Shown: positions 1 to 9,902 of the stretch, piece after piece
How the letters are laid out: each line of letters begins with the position of its first letter
How positions within the stretch are numbered: position 1 is the first letter of the stretch
From: Calamus simplicifolius
Lineage: Eukaryota > Streptophyta > Magnoliopsida > Arecales > Arecaceae
Direction of reading: 5' to 3'
Assembly: GCA_900491605.1 (NCBI GenBank)
Contig: UESW01001507.1
Span: forward strand, 417,917-481,916
DNA: 64,000 nt
Made by a program: the position numbers and the translations under genes
The notes under the pieces: model-generated
What the model saw: the letters and a program-made list of their open reading frames with translations, nothing else
Told to the model about the DNA's origin: nothing
The model's database searches: none

Positions 1-1140
1 GAATTTTGAAGTTGACAGTCTTCCTGAAGCAGTCTACTAAAGCATGATAGGAGGCCAACCAATTCATTCCAAGGATAATATCAAAGAACTTCAGTGGTAG
101 GACAATGAGATCCGCATTCAACCTCCTATCTTCTAAGACAATTGGGTAAGATTTGCATACTGTGTCAACTTTCATAACATCTCCATTTGGAAAAGCAATA
201 TGAAACTCTTGCTTCAGAGAACTAGGTATCAATGATGCATTCTTGTTAAAATAGATGTCAGATATGAAAGAATGCGTGGCACCCGGGTCAAATAAAGTTT
301 AAGCATAAATAGTACCCACTTTAATCATTCCTGTCACCACAGAATTAGAGGCGGCAGCATCCTGCTGAGTGAGGTTGAAGACCCTTCCCTGGGTCCTCGG
401 TGGCTGCTGTTGATACTGCTGGCTCATTCCTTGACTTGAAGAAGGCTGTTGATCCTTCCGAAAGGGACAGGTGGCAATCTTGTGATCAGTTTTCCCACAG
501 ACAAAGCAGGCATCAGTCAATCTGCGGTAAGGCTTTCCAGGATGGGAGTTACCCCAATGAATGCAACGAGTCTCCTTGTTCTGTGGTTCAGCTGGGGCCT
601 GCTGTGCACCCTTCTTCTTGGCCTGAGCTGGGGATTGGCCAGAAGTAGGCCCTTTCCTCTTCCTCCGCTGCTCCCAATCTTTCTGAACAGCATTCATATC
701 TCTCTTAATCATCAGGGCCTTATTCACCACAGCACTGTAAGTGAGAAGCTCAATGTGTTAACTGCTTGCCTCAGCCTGGGTCGCAGTCCCTCAGTGAATC
801 GGGTGATCTTAGCCATTTCATTGGTTACAATATTTGGAGCAAAACGGGCCAACCTGGTAAATTCAGCTTCATACTGGGCCACAGAAAGATCCTTTTGCTC
901 TAATTTGATAAACTCTGATTCCATCTATCTCTGTACACTCCTGGGGAAGTATTTATCGAAGAATATCTCTCTAAACTCTCCCCAAGAAATAACCTGTCCA
1001 TCTCAACGTTGCTCCTCAACTAACCACCAATCATAGGCTTCTCCCTGGAGAAGGTAGGTGGCAAATCTGATTCGCTCCATCTCCTGACTACCATATGCAT
1101 GTGAACAAACATCATAATTAAGCTCATAAGAGTTGGCAAG
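1..1140 (-). pseudogene. Ty3/gypsy gag-protease fragment, decayed
   Basis: Translated right to left, this stretch gives the gag core (a block containing ATYLLQGEAYDWW, then a broken linker, then MESEFIKLEQKDLSVAQYEA), a CCHC zinc knuckle (CFVCGKTDHKIATC, near 620-580), and then the retroviral-type aspartic protease. The protease has an LFDPGATHSF active-site block (near 295-265) and a downstream ILGMNWL block near 70. Gag packages element RNA and the protease matures the polyprotein. Stop codons interrupt the gag linker twice, a frame change occurs near 727, and a TAA sits just before the protease block at about 299, so the copy is dead. Reverse transcriptase and integrase would lie beyond the left edge. 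The motif set resembles chromovirus-type gypsy elements, but the lineage is my inference. Sequence from about 1145 to 1276 shows nothing recognisable. Confidence 0.85.
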
Positions 1141-1281
1141 TTCCTCAAGCAACGATACAGGCACTTTAACCATTGAAAACATTAGGTAACTTTTGGTTTA
1201 TGATTTTTGAAAAAAAAATGTGCTTTTGCTGTCGAAGTTTTTGGAAGACCTCCGCAACCCATGCAAGTGACGTGTCTAACC

Positions 1282-1672
1282 TGTAAAATTTATTAGAGGA
1301 TTTTTTCTTTAATAAACATAATGGCCAAAATTTTAGAATAAATGATTTTCACATAAAAACTTAAACCAAGAAAGCGTACCTTGATCCATTGATATTTCTT
1401 GCGTATAGATTATTGACAGATTGAGTTTCTTCCCCTTTCCTTTTTTTCTCATCTGTTTTGATGGTGAAACAGACTCTATATATAGGAGAGAGATGACCAA
1501 CCTGATAATACGTTAAATTTCTCTTCCCATCAAAGAGAGGTTATTAGATAACTTTCCAAAAAATGAACCAATAGAAAATTAGCTTTTATTAAACCATTAT
1601 TATCATTTAAATTTTAATAAATAATAAATCAATCATATATCTACGTGGGCCAAAAAAAAGGGAATGTTAACA
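1282..1672 (-). repeat. 3' LTR of the copia element
   Basis: This 391-bp copy is closely similar to 9479-9897. It starts TGTAAAATT and ends GTTAACA on the plus strand, so on the element strand it begins TGTTAACATTCCC. A TATATATA motif at 1477-1484 is the likely LTR TATA box. The copy is shorter than the other LTR mainly through indels and an unexpanded AT run. Confidence 0.93.
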
Positions 1673-1683
1673 TTCTCCCATTT
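1673..1683 (-). other. Polypurine tract
   Basis: On the element strand AAATGGGAGAA directly abuts the 3' LTR start TGTTAACA. This is the expected plus-strand priming site. Confidence 0.85.
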
Positions 1684-2069
1684 GGCCCATGTGATATATT
1701 AAACATATTGGTTTAATAAATAATCATAATGCACATAACAAAAGCTAAATTCCCTCATAATATTGGTCAAACATGAAATCATCATCAAGCAAAAATTAAT
1801 AAGGATCATGATGGTTGTATGCTATTATCTTGACGTACTCCCATGTATCACATTACTAGTTCTATACTTAACATGACCTGTAATGGAAATTGCAGTAAGG
1901 TCTAACGATAATGTCTTTATCAAAGACAAATCCTGTTGACATTCACATAATTCATTTATGTATATACCAGCATAATCAAATAGAGTGCATAAGTAAATCA
2001 GAAACAATAATTAATTAAGCTCAAGAGTGTCAAATACATAAAGAACTTAAAGCTTTAGACATAACATCA

Positions 2070-2274
2070 CTAATGATTTTCAATAATGCCCTTTTTTTCG
2101 ACATATTCATGAAATGCCTTTGGCGGCAACCCTTTAGTAAGCGGATCTGCAATCATGAGACTGGTGCTAATATGTTCAATTGACGCTCTTTGTTTCTGAA
2201 CTTCTTTAACGGCAAAATATTTTAATTTCATATGCTTAGTACCCTTTGAATACTTATCATTTTTAGAAAAGAAG
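2070..2274 (-). pseudogene. copia RNase H, 3' part and polyprotein stop
   Basis: The minus strand reads FFSKNDKYSKGTKHMKLKYF and then the conserved IEHISTSLMIADPLTKGLPP block, ending at a stop codon near 2070. Joined across the solo LTR with one AGAAG copy removed, the frame continues directly from the AVF triplets at 4437, which shows that the LTR insertion is younger than the copia coding sequence. Confidence 0.88.
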
Positions 2275-4431
2275 TGCCATGCCCCAGTCCCAAAACCCGA
2301 GCTAGGGTGACAACCCGCCGCATGCCAGGTATGCAAGGCGTCTCGAACTTCATCACATAAATCAATATAAAGCAAAAATTCAAATCCATGATTTATTTCA
2401 AACCATAATTATCAGTCTTGGGCTGCCTACCCTACACACAAGCAATACTGAACTATATCAATATAATGAAACTAAGTTTATTTAATAGAAGCTCCGTCTA
2501 TCCCAAATATCCTTCTTCATTCCTGAGGCTCTAAAAACATTGTGAGAATTCTATGAGCTCACACTCAATAAGTAAACCTAATATAATTTCAAATTACATT
2601 TATCATGCCATCAGTATATCCATGTCATCAAATTAAAATAATTCCAAAGCTTAATTAAATAATAAATACTAGAATATGCAATGTAAACCAAACATGTTTA
2701 TACTATCATTGTTTTTCTTTGTGTCCCACGGCCCTACAACACTTATCTTGTGTATCACTCTTAAATGTTCCTTAAAAGGAAGGGTCCTGGTACCAGTGTT
2801 ATGTCATATCATAATCTGTCATCAGAACACATCCTACGGATGTTTGTCCTCCACATATCTTCCCTTGTGAGATGGGTCACGTATCACTTAGCATTTCAAG
2901 TCATATGAGAACCACGGCGACGCATACACTAAATTTTACTGTCATCATCATGATTGCATATTATCATCTCGATAGTACCAACATAATTTGCAAAATTAAC
3001 ATAATTACATTTTGCATATACACATATAAGTCATATCATAACAAATACTTATTTATAAATTTGTGGTACTATACATTAATTCAGAATAAATGAATTTCAC
3101 TTTTCACATTTCATAAATATGCATCTAGTTGTAAATTCATAATTTATAAATTAAATAATCTATGAAATTATAATACTTGGCTTACTTACCTCAGTATGCA
3201 AATTCCAATTGATAACCTAGCTATTTGGACACCTGGGCACCTACAGTATCATTTTACATTATTAAATTTCTAAAATCTGGATAATGAAATGATTCTTAAA
3301 ACTCTACCAGACCACTTCACGGGCCCAACTTTGGGCTCGAATATCTCTCAATGTATATACCCAAATAGGAAAAATAAAATTATCCCCAGAAACTAGAATC
3401 AATCCTGATTCCGGCCATATAATTATTTTGTCATTCTCGGCCCATTACAGGGCCCAAACAGCAACTCAAACTGGCCCTTAGAACCGGCCCAATAGGCCCA
3501 AGTCAAAGCAGGCCAGCCGGCCCAAGCTTTCTTGATCTCCCTGTCGATCCCCTGTTTCAATCGAAACAGGGGTTCCCTAACGCCGGCGGCCAAGGCCGCC
3601 GCTGGCCAAATTGGGAGCGGCCCGGCCACCGATGGCCGGACCAGAGCCGACCGCCGCCGCGGCCGGCCTCCCCTCTCTCTCTCTAATTTCTCACTTCATT
3701 CTCCCTTTTCTTCTCACGATCCGCCGCGGCACGTCACTATGCCGGCGGCACGGCCAGCCACCATGGCCGACCGGACCTCCACCGGACACCTGCCCGGCGC
3801 CGATGGGGGTCTCCGATCGGAGCTCGGGCCCGGTGAGGCAACGGGCACGCCGCCGGGCCCGAACCGAGGATTAAACTGGCTACCGTAGGCTCTCTCTCTC
3901 GTCTCAATCCCTTCTCTCTCTCATCTCCGGCACCTCACCGGATGCCGCCTCTGATGCCGGTAGGGCTACCGGTCAAGGCTCAGGCCCGGCGAGGCAGCGG
4001 GCACACCGCCGGGCCCAAATCAAAGTCGACACAGGAGAAGAGTGTCGTGTCTCCCCGCGTTCGGCTCCTCTCTTTCTCTCTTCCTCTGACTCTACTCCCT
4101 TCTCTCTTTCCCAGGCATGGATAGGGGACTTACCAGGAGCAGATGCGTGCACGATGATGATGGGAGGGAGGCATTCGAGGATGATGGAAAGGAGGTTTCG
4201 CATGATCCTTTATAGGCGATGGCTACTCCTCAAATCAAGGGATTTGGGATTCCATTAGTTACAGGATATTTGAAAATACAATCGTCAGACGTTATCCATT
4301 CCAGGAATATCGCGATTAAGTTTCGCGATCAGGTAATCATATCCGGGGTTTGAAATTCAAATCCCTGGAGTCTATCGTTCCAATCTCGCGATCAACTCTC
4401 GCGAGCAGTTAACGAAATCCAAGGGATTACA
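2275..4431 (+). mobile_element. Solo gypsy-type LTR inside copia RNase H
   Basis: The 2157-bp insert begins TGCCATGCCCCAGTCCC and ends GGGATTACA. It is flanked by AGAAG on both sides (2270-2274 and 4432-4436). Removing it restores the copia reading frame. No internal domains, primer site or second copy are present, so it is read as a solo LTR left after LTR-LTR recombination. The start resembles the TGTCACGCCCC-type ends of large monocot chromovirus LTRs, which suggests the plus orientation; that lineage call is inferred. Inside are an AT-rich first part and a GC-rich stretch (about 3570-4030) rich in CCGGCGGC-like triplets. Short open frames here are not genes. Confidence 0.88.
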
Positions 4432-4436
4432 AGAAG

Positions 4437-4882
4437 ACTGCTACGGAGTTATCACAATAAATTTTCAACGGCTTGGCAATGCTATCAACAACCCCAAGTC
4501 CTAAAATAAGTTCCGCAACCATAAAAAACCATGAACTATGACCTCAAAGCATGCCACAAACTCAGCTTTCATAGTAGATGCAGCAATGACAGACTGCTTC
4601 GCACTTTTTCATGAAATCGCTCCTCTAGCTAAAAGGAACAAATAGCCAAATGTGGACTTTTTGGTATTCAACACATCCAGCAAAATCTGAGTCTGAATAT
4701 TCCTTGACCTCAAGATCATTAGATCTTCTGTTGGTGAGCATGTGATCCTTTGTTCCCTGCAAATACCTTAGCACCTTCTTTGCAGCTCTCCAATGATCTA
4801 TTCCTGAATTACTTTGATATATGTCCAGCATTCCGAAAGCAAAACTGATGTCTAGCCTGGTACGTATCTGAGCATACATCAA
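4437..4882 (-). pseudogene. copia RNase H, 5' part
   Basis: The minus strand encodes a block with RTRLDISFAFGMLDIYQSNSG, a WRAAKKVLRYLQGTKD segment and a SDSDFAGC catalytic block. After a frame break come an STMKAEFVA block and IYCDNSVAVF at about 4465-4437. There the coding sequence stops at the AGAAG duplication of a solo LTR. The missing C-terminal part resumes at 2269. RNase H removes the RNA strand during reverse transcription. Confidence 0.85.
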
Positions 4883-5716
4883 GCTTCCAACAATTGATGA
4901 TAAGGAATTTATTCCATTTGTTTGCGTTCCAATTCATACTTTGGACATTGCATAAAGCTGAATTTATCTTCCTTCTGAATTGGAACGATACTTGGAGAGC
5001 ATTTGTTCATGTTGAATTTCTCAAGAACTTTATTAATATATGCGTCTAAGACAATCCTAACAATCCTTGTGATTTATCACAAAATATTTTGATTCCAATC
5101 ATATATGCCTCACCTATATCTTTCATTTCAAAGTTCTTAGAGAGAAAATTCTTGGTCTCATACAACAGACCAAAGTCATTAGTAGCTAGCAAAATGTTAT
5201 CAACATACAGAACCAAAAATATGATGTTGCTCCTACTGACCTTCAGATATATACATCGATCAACAGTGTTTTCTTTAAATCCAAAAATGTAATGGTATCG
5301 TTAAACTTAGAATACCATTGTCGAAAAGTTTGCTTAAGTCCGTATATTGACTTCTTCAGTTTACACACCATGCGTTCCTTTCTTTCAAATAAAAAGCCCT
5401 CAAGTTGGTCCATATATACCTCTTCATTCAAACTCCCATTTAGAAAGGCGGTTTTTACTTCCATTTGATGCAACTCCAAATCATAATGAGCTACCAGTGC
5501 CATAATAATTCTAAATGAGTCCTTCTTAGGGACCGGAGAAAAAGTCTCTTTGTAATCAATGCCACATTTTTGAGTAAAACCTTTGGCAACAAGTCTGGCT
5601 TTACAACGTTCAATATTGCCACTTGAGTCACGTTTGGTCTTAAAGACCCATTTACACCCAACTCTTTTACAACCTTCAAGAAATTCAACAAGATCCCATA
5701 CTTCATTGTGATCCAT
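4850..5716 (-). pseudogene. copia reverse transcriptase (RVT_2)
   Basis: The domain starts in the WDLVEFLEGCKRVGCKWVFK block (5700-5640) and continues through KARLVAKGFTQKCGIDYKETFSPV, an MEVKTAFLNGSLNEEVYM block with the first catalytic aspartate position changed to glutamate (usually MDVKTAFLNG), and KSIYGLKQTFRQWY. A frame break near 5290 leads into the catalytic box, which reads VLYVDNILLA (usually YVDDI), so the second aspartate of the YVDD box is asparagine. Both changes and the frameshifts indicate an inactive enzyme. Confidence 0.88.
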
Positions 5717-6239
5717 TATTTAACTCATCTTTCATGGCATCTAACCATTTAAATGAATTAGCACTTTTCATGGCTTGTGAAAAAGAAACTAGATCATCAT
5801 TAATATCCAAATCAAAATCTAATTCTTGTAGATAAACTACATAATCATTAGAAATAGTAGTTCGTCTTTATTATTGAGACCTTAATGCTACTTTATTGGG
5901 TTCATTTATTATAGGTTCATTAGTAATATCATCATTCTGTGGTGTTTGATCATTGATTTGTTGTTCTTGAAAGTTGTTAAAAGGTTCAACAACTCTAGGA
6001 ACAACTTAAGAGTTATAGGTGAAGAAACTTATACCTTAACTTCTTGAATTTTTACTTTACGTAATTCCAAACTCCCACTAACTTCATTATTCTCAATAAA
6101 CCTTGCATTTCCAGATTCAACAATTCTTATACTATGGTTAGGATAATAAAATTTTTATCCTTTTGATCTTTCTGGATAACTAATGAAAAAGCCACTAGTT
6201 ATTCTTGAATCCAATTTCTTTTCATGTGGATTGTAAATC

Positions 6240-7060
6240 CTTACTTCCGCTGGACAACCCTAAACATGTAAATGCCTCAAACTAGGTTTCCTTCATGTCC
6301 GCAGTTCAAAAAGAGTCTTTGAAACTACCTTACTAGGAACCCTATTTAGCAAATACATATCAGTCTTTAAAGCATGCATCCACAATAATAAGGGTAATGA
6401 TGAATTGCACATACTTCTAACCATGTCCATTAGAGTTCGATTACGCCTTTCTGCAATACCAATTTGTTCTGGTATTCCAAGCATTGTGTATTGAGTACAT
6501 ATGCCATGCTTTTCAAGGAATTTGACAAATGGACTAGGGTATTGTCCAGATTCATCATATTTTTCATAAAATTCACCACCTTTATCAAACCTGATAATTT
6601 TTAATTTTTTTTCTTGTTGTCTTTCAACCTCATTAATAAACACTTATAGAACATCTACCGATTGACATTTTTCATGCAACAAATAAACATAGCCATAATG
6701 TGAAAAATCATCAATAAAGGTGATAAAATACTTTTCTTCACCAAAAGATGGAACATCAAAAGGCTCACATATATCGATGTGTATAATTTCAAAAACTGTG
6801 TACTTCTTGTGGCGCTTTTCTTGATTGTGTGTTTTGTGTATTTTCCCTTAATATATCTATACAAATCCCAAGATCAGTAAAATTTAAATCAGGAAGGATT
6901 TCATTCTTTACTAATCTCTCAATTCTTTCTTTAGATATATGACACAAACGTTTATACTACAAGTAAGCTGATTGTTCATTCACTAAACCACATTTAGTAC
7001 CAACATTATGATATAAAGTCAACAATGTCTCAGCAAAAAGACTATCAAGCTTAAATTTGT
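6240..7060 (-). pseudogene. copia integrase core
   Basis: The minus strand shows a pre-integrase histidine-cysteine region (degenerate, near 7000-6900). The catalytic core follows: an IDICEPF block with the first aspartate near 6780, the FIDDFSHYGYVYL segment near 6700, the RFDKGGEF block with the second aspartate near 6590, and the IAERRNRTLMDMVRSM block with the catalytic glutamate near 6440. This DDE enzyme inserts element cDNA. The usual RSD before the second aspartate reads RFD. A stop near 6650 splits the domain. Confidence 0.85.
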
Positions 7061-7199
7061 ACAAACTATCAAAAAGAATACCAGAACCAATGAGATGATT
7101 ATGTTTAAACAAACTGAAACATCCATTTTCAAATTTAAAACAATATCCAACTGAGTCAAGTTTGGATAAAGAAACTAAATTATGAGAAATAGAAGTGAC

Positions 7200-7440
7200 A
7201 TAAAGTGTTTAGAAAAGATCTAAATAATGTCCAATGTCTAGAATCAAACGATAAGTTTCAACGGCTTCAACTGGAGCTTTGAGTCTATTTCACATTAAGA
7301 CGAAGTTTTCATTTGGGTTTATGGTTTGGATCGTAAGGAATCTGCATCGTATTAGAAACATGAGTGGTACAACCGGTATCAATCCACCAAGTATTATAAA
7401 AACTTCTATTAGGTTTGATTCGAAACATACAAAAGTCCTA
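7200..7440 (-). pseudogene. copia aspartic protease remnant
   Basis: The minus strand carries a DTGCTTHVSN block near 7385-7355. It corresponds to the D-[TS]-G active-site motif of copia proteases, here DTG. Stops follow within about 60 codons, so only the active-site neighbourhood is recognisable. It lies in the expected place between the gag knuckle and integrase. Confidence 0.65.
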
Positions 7441-7469
7441 GGCTTACCTTTCTTTTCGAACCATGCCTT

Positions 7470-8299
7470 ATGTTTTAGACAATCTTTCTATAGTGCCCAT
7501 GCTTTTTGCAGAAGTAACATTTATCATCCTTTTGTTCCTTCTTGTGGATTTGAGTAAATGACCCATTTATCTTTAGTGGTCGTTGCTTGCTCCTTCCTTT
7601 CTTATCTTTCTTTAATTTCTTTTCAGCTCCTTGCTGACCTATGAGATTGATAGAATGATTTTCTTATTTCTTAAGTCTTGCTTCCTCTTAAATGAGCATA
7701 CTTTGTAGTTCATTCACATTCCACTTATCCTTCATAGTGTTATAACTCATGTGAAATGGACCATACTCAGGGGGCAAGGAATTGATAATGAATTGCACAA
7801 GAAAATTCTCATTCACTTCCAATCCCATAGTCTTCAGTCTTGTAGCTATGTTTGTCATTTCAACAACATGCTCATGCATAGAACGAGAACTATTAAACTT
7901 AATATTGGTTAAAATACTCATCAATATTCCAGCAAGTGACTTATCAGTAGAGTCAGATTGGGAACATGCTTCCACAAACTACATAAATTCCTTAGCACTT
8001 TCAGTAACAGGAATTTTGGACTTGATGTTGTTTGCTACAGTCATTTACATGAGCATTAGGCTAAGTCTATTTGATCTTTCTCAAATCTTATGGAAAGACC
8101 TTTGTTTAGCACTGCTAGAGTCAGTAAGAGCAATGGATTTTTTATTTATGAGTACCAAATCAAGATCTAGAACACCACGGTGAAACTGAACTTGTTCGTG
8201 CCATTCAGAGAAATTAAGCCCATTGAAAATTTGAACAGACATAGTCTGCGAATGAAGAGAAACAGGAACAGATGCTGCAAATATAGAGAATATGCTCAC
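7470..8299 (-). pseudogene. copia gag with zinc knuckle
   Basis: The reading frame opens near 8299. It runs through a copia gag (retrotrans_gag/UBN2-type) sequence with NGLNFSEWHEQVQFHRGVLDL near the start and SLPPEYGPFHMSYNTMK near 7740. A lysine-rich stretch and a CCHC-like knuckle beginning CYFCKKHGHYRK (near 7510-7475) follow. Gag forms the virus-like particle and the knuckle binds RNA. A frame break near 8090 separates the N-terminal block from the rest, and at least two stops lie between 7688 and 7470. The start was chosen because it precedes the conserved block; the leader upstream is long and interrupted by a SINE-like insert. Confidence 0.8.
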
Positions 8300-8917
8300 A
8301 CATTAATGCTTTGAGTGATATACTTAAATAAATATTCAAGTAAATAATAAGTGCATATTGAAGTTCTCCTTTGGGTGATACAATAATAAATATAATTGAT
8401 GCTTAATTTTAATTTTACATACTTGACAATTATATATACTCAAATTAGATATGTTTGCTATCTTTGGATATGCTAAACATATCTAACCAAGCATATCTAT
8501 TGACCACATCATGTCCATAAATTATAAAAATGACTAGTCAACCTTTAGGCGATCCTTAAATATTTATAATCAATGAACTTCAATATACTCTCATAACAAA
8601 TAAACAATCATGTCATGCATTTATAAGCATCATATAATTATGAGTAATTAAATTTATTTAATTTGATATCTATAAACTTTCGAATTTGGCCACTTTAGTG
8701 ACTAACAAATTACACATAATATAGACATCAAATTTAATTAACGATAATATCATGCGTGAATACAAAAATCTTAAGGTTTTATAACGTACCCACATAATTT
8801 TACTGTGATGTTTTTCAAAACATTGATCTCGTAAATATTAGAAGGTAAAACATAAATTTTAATTGAATCTCTTTGCTGGAGAAATATCTTGGACTTTCAC
8901 CCTTTATTGTCAATAAT

Positions 8918-9397
8918 TAGATTAGTGAAGTGGTAACGTGCTTGCCCACGAACCCGTTGGTCCGAGATTCGAATCACTGCAACCCTTCATTTTATATATT
9001 TATTTTTCTTCCTACTATAACTTCCCCTCTCCCTCCATCGTGCATGCTCTTCACCAAGCCACCGTACGTCTTATGATGAAGAGATGGCGTGAAGAGCCAC
9101 CGTACATCTTTGATTCTTTAATCCCGCTAGAATTCCCTCCCCCCTTTCTCCATGGAATACGTAAGGCATCCTTTTCTTCATGAAATCTTCACGGAAGCCT
9201 GGATCTCGTTAACACCCATGAAGCAACGAAGTCCATCCAATTCCTGAATGAAAATCACTTCACGCGTCACATAGCTTCATTTCGGGGAGGCATCGCTGGT
9301 GGAGGAAGAGGGGAAGGTTCTGGCCAGCATTCATGCGGAAGGAAAAGGAAACGGGCAAAGATCAAAAAAGAAAAATAGAGGGGCTATTCTAATCATC
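8918..9397 (+). mobile_element. SINE-like insertion in copia leader
   Basis: The segment is bounded by an 11-bp direct repeat TTGTCAATAAT (8907-8917 and 9398-9408). Near its left end it carries tRNA-promoter-like boxes: TGGTAACGTGC at 8931-8941 (A-box-like), and GAGATTCGAATC starting about 27 bases further on (B-box-like). The right end has an A-rich run (about 9361-9377) but no clean poly-A tail. The rest is unique sequence, so this could be a SINE carrying extra DNA or a coincidental repeat. Confidence 0.5.
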
Positions 9398-9463
9398 TTG
9401 TCAATAATAAGCAATATATATATATATAAATAAATACATAATAAAAAATTATAAATTCTATAT

Positions 9464-9476
9464 GGCTCTGATACCA
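9464..9476 (-). other. Primer binding site, initiator-Met tRNA type
   Basis: Two bases inside the 5' LTR, the minus strand reads TGGTATCAGAGCC. This is the standard plant copia primer site complementary to the 3' end of initiator methionine tRNA. It confirms the minus-strand orientation and the LTR boundary. Confidence 0.93.
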
Positions 9477-9478
9477 TA

Positions 9479-9686
9479 TGTAAAATTCATTAAAATATTT
9501 TTTCTTTAATAAACATAATGATCAAGATCTTAGAATAAATGATTTTCACATAAAAACTTAAACCAAAAAGCATACCTTGATCCATTGATATTTTTTAATA
9601 AGAGACCAACTGCGTATAGATTATCGACAGATTGAGTTTCTTTCTTTTTTTTCTATTTTTTTTCTCATCTGTTTTGATGGTAAAAC

Positions 9687-9722
<36 letters not shown>

Positions 9723-9897
9723 GACCAATCTGATAATACGTTAAATTTTCTTCCCATTAAAAAGAGGTTATCATATAACTTTCAAAAAATGAACCAATAA
9801 AAATTAGCGTTTATTAAACCATTATTATCATTTAAATTTAAATAAATGATAAATCAATCATATATCTACATGGGCCACAAAATAGGGAATGCTAACA
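9479..9897 (-). repeat. 5' LTR of the copia element
   Basis: This 419-bp copy is the upstream LTR and promoter of the minus-strand element. It ends with GCTAACA on the plus strand and is followed by TAACC, the right-hand target duplication. The TATA region has expanded to an AT dinucleotide run at about 9689-9719, where the other LTR has only eight bases. Confidence 0.93.
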
Positions 9898-9902
9898 TAA
9901 CC

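Larger units (their letters stand above)
1282..9897 (-). mobile_element. Ty1/copia LTR retrotransposon with target duplication
   Basis: This is a structurally complete element. Direct LTRs at both ends begin TG and end CA. A TAACC 5-bp target duplication flanks it (1277-1281 and 9898-9902). A methionine-initiator-tRNA primer site lies inside the 5' LTR and a purine tract lies beside the 3' LTR. The copia domain order gag, protease, integrase, reverse transcriptase, RNase H reads from high to low coordinates. Many frameshifts and stops make it non-functional. Its 8.6-kb length is inflated by a 2157-bp solo LTR in RNase H and a roughly 0.5-kb SINE-like insert in the leader; without them it would be about 6 kb. 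It sits between a gypsy fragment on the left and the flank of a host gene on the right. Confidence 0.93.

Noticed and set aside
8938..9183. An 81-codon protein
   Set aside because: It overlaps the tRNA-like boxes of the SINE-like segment and has no recognisable family.
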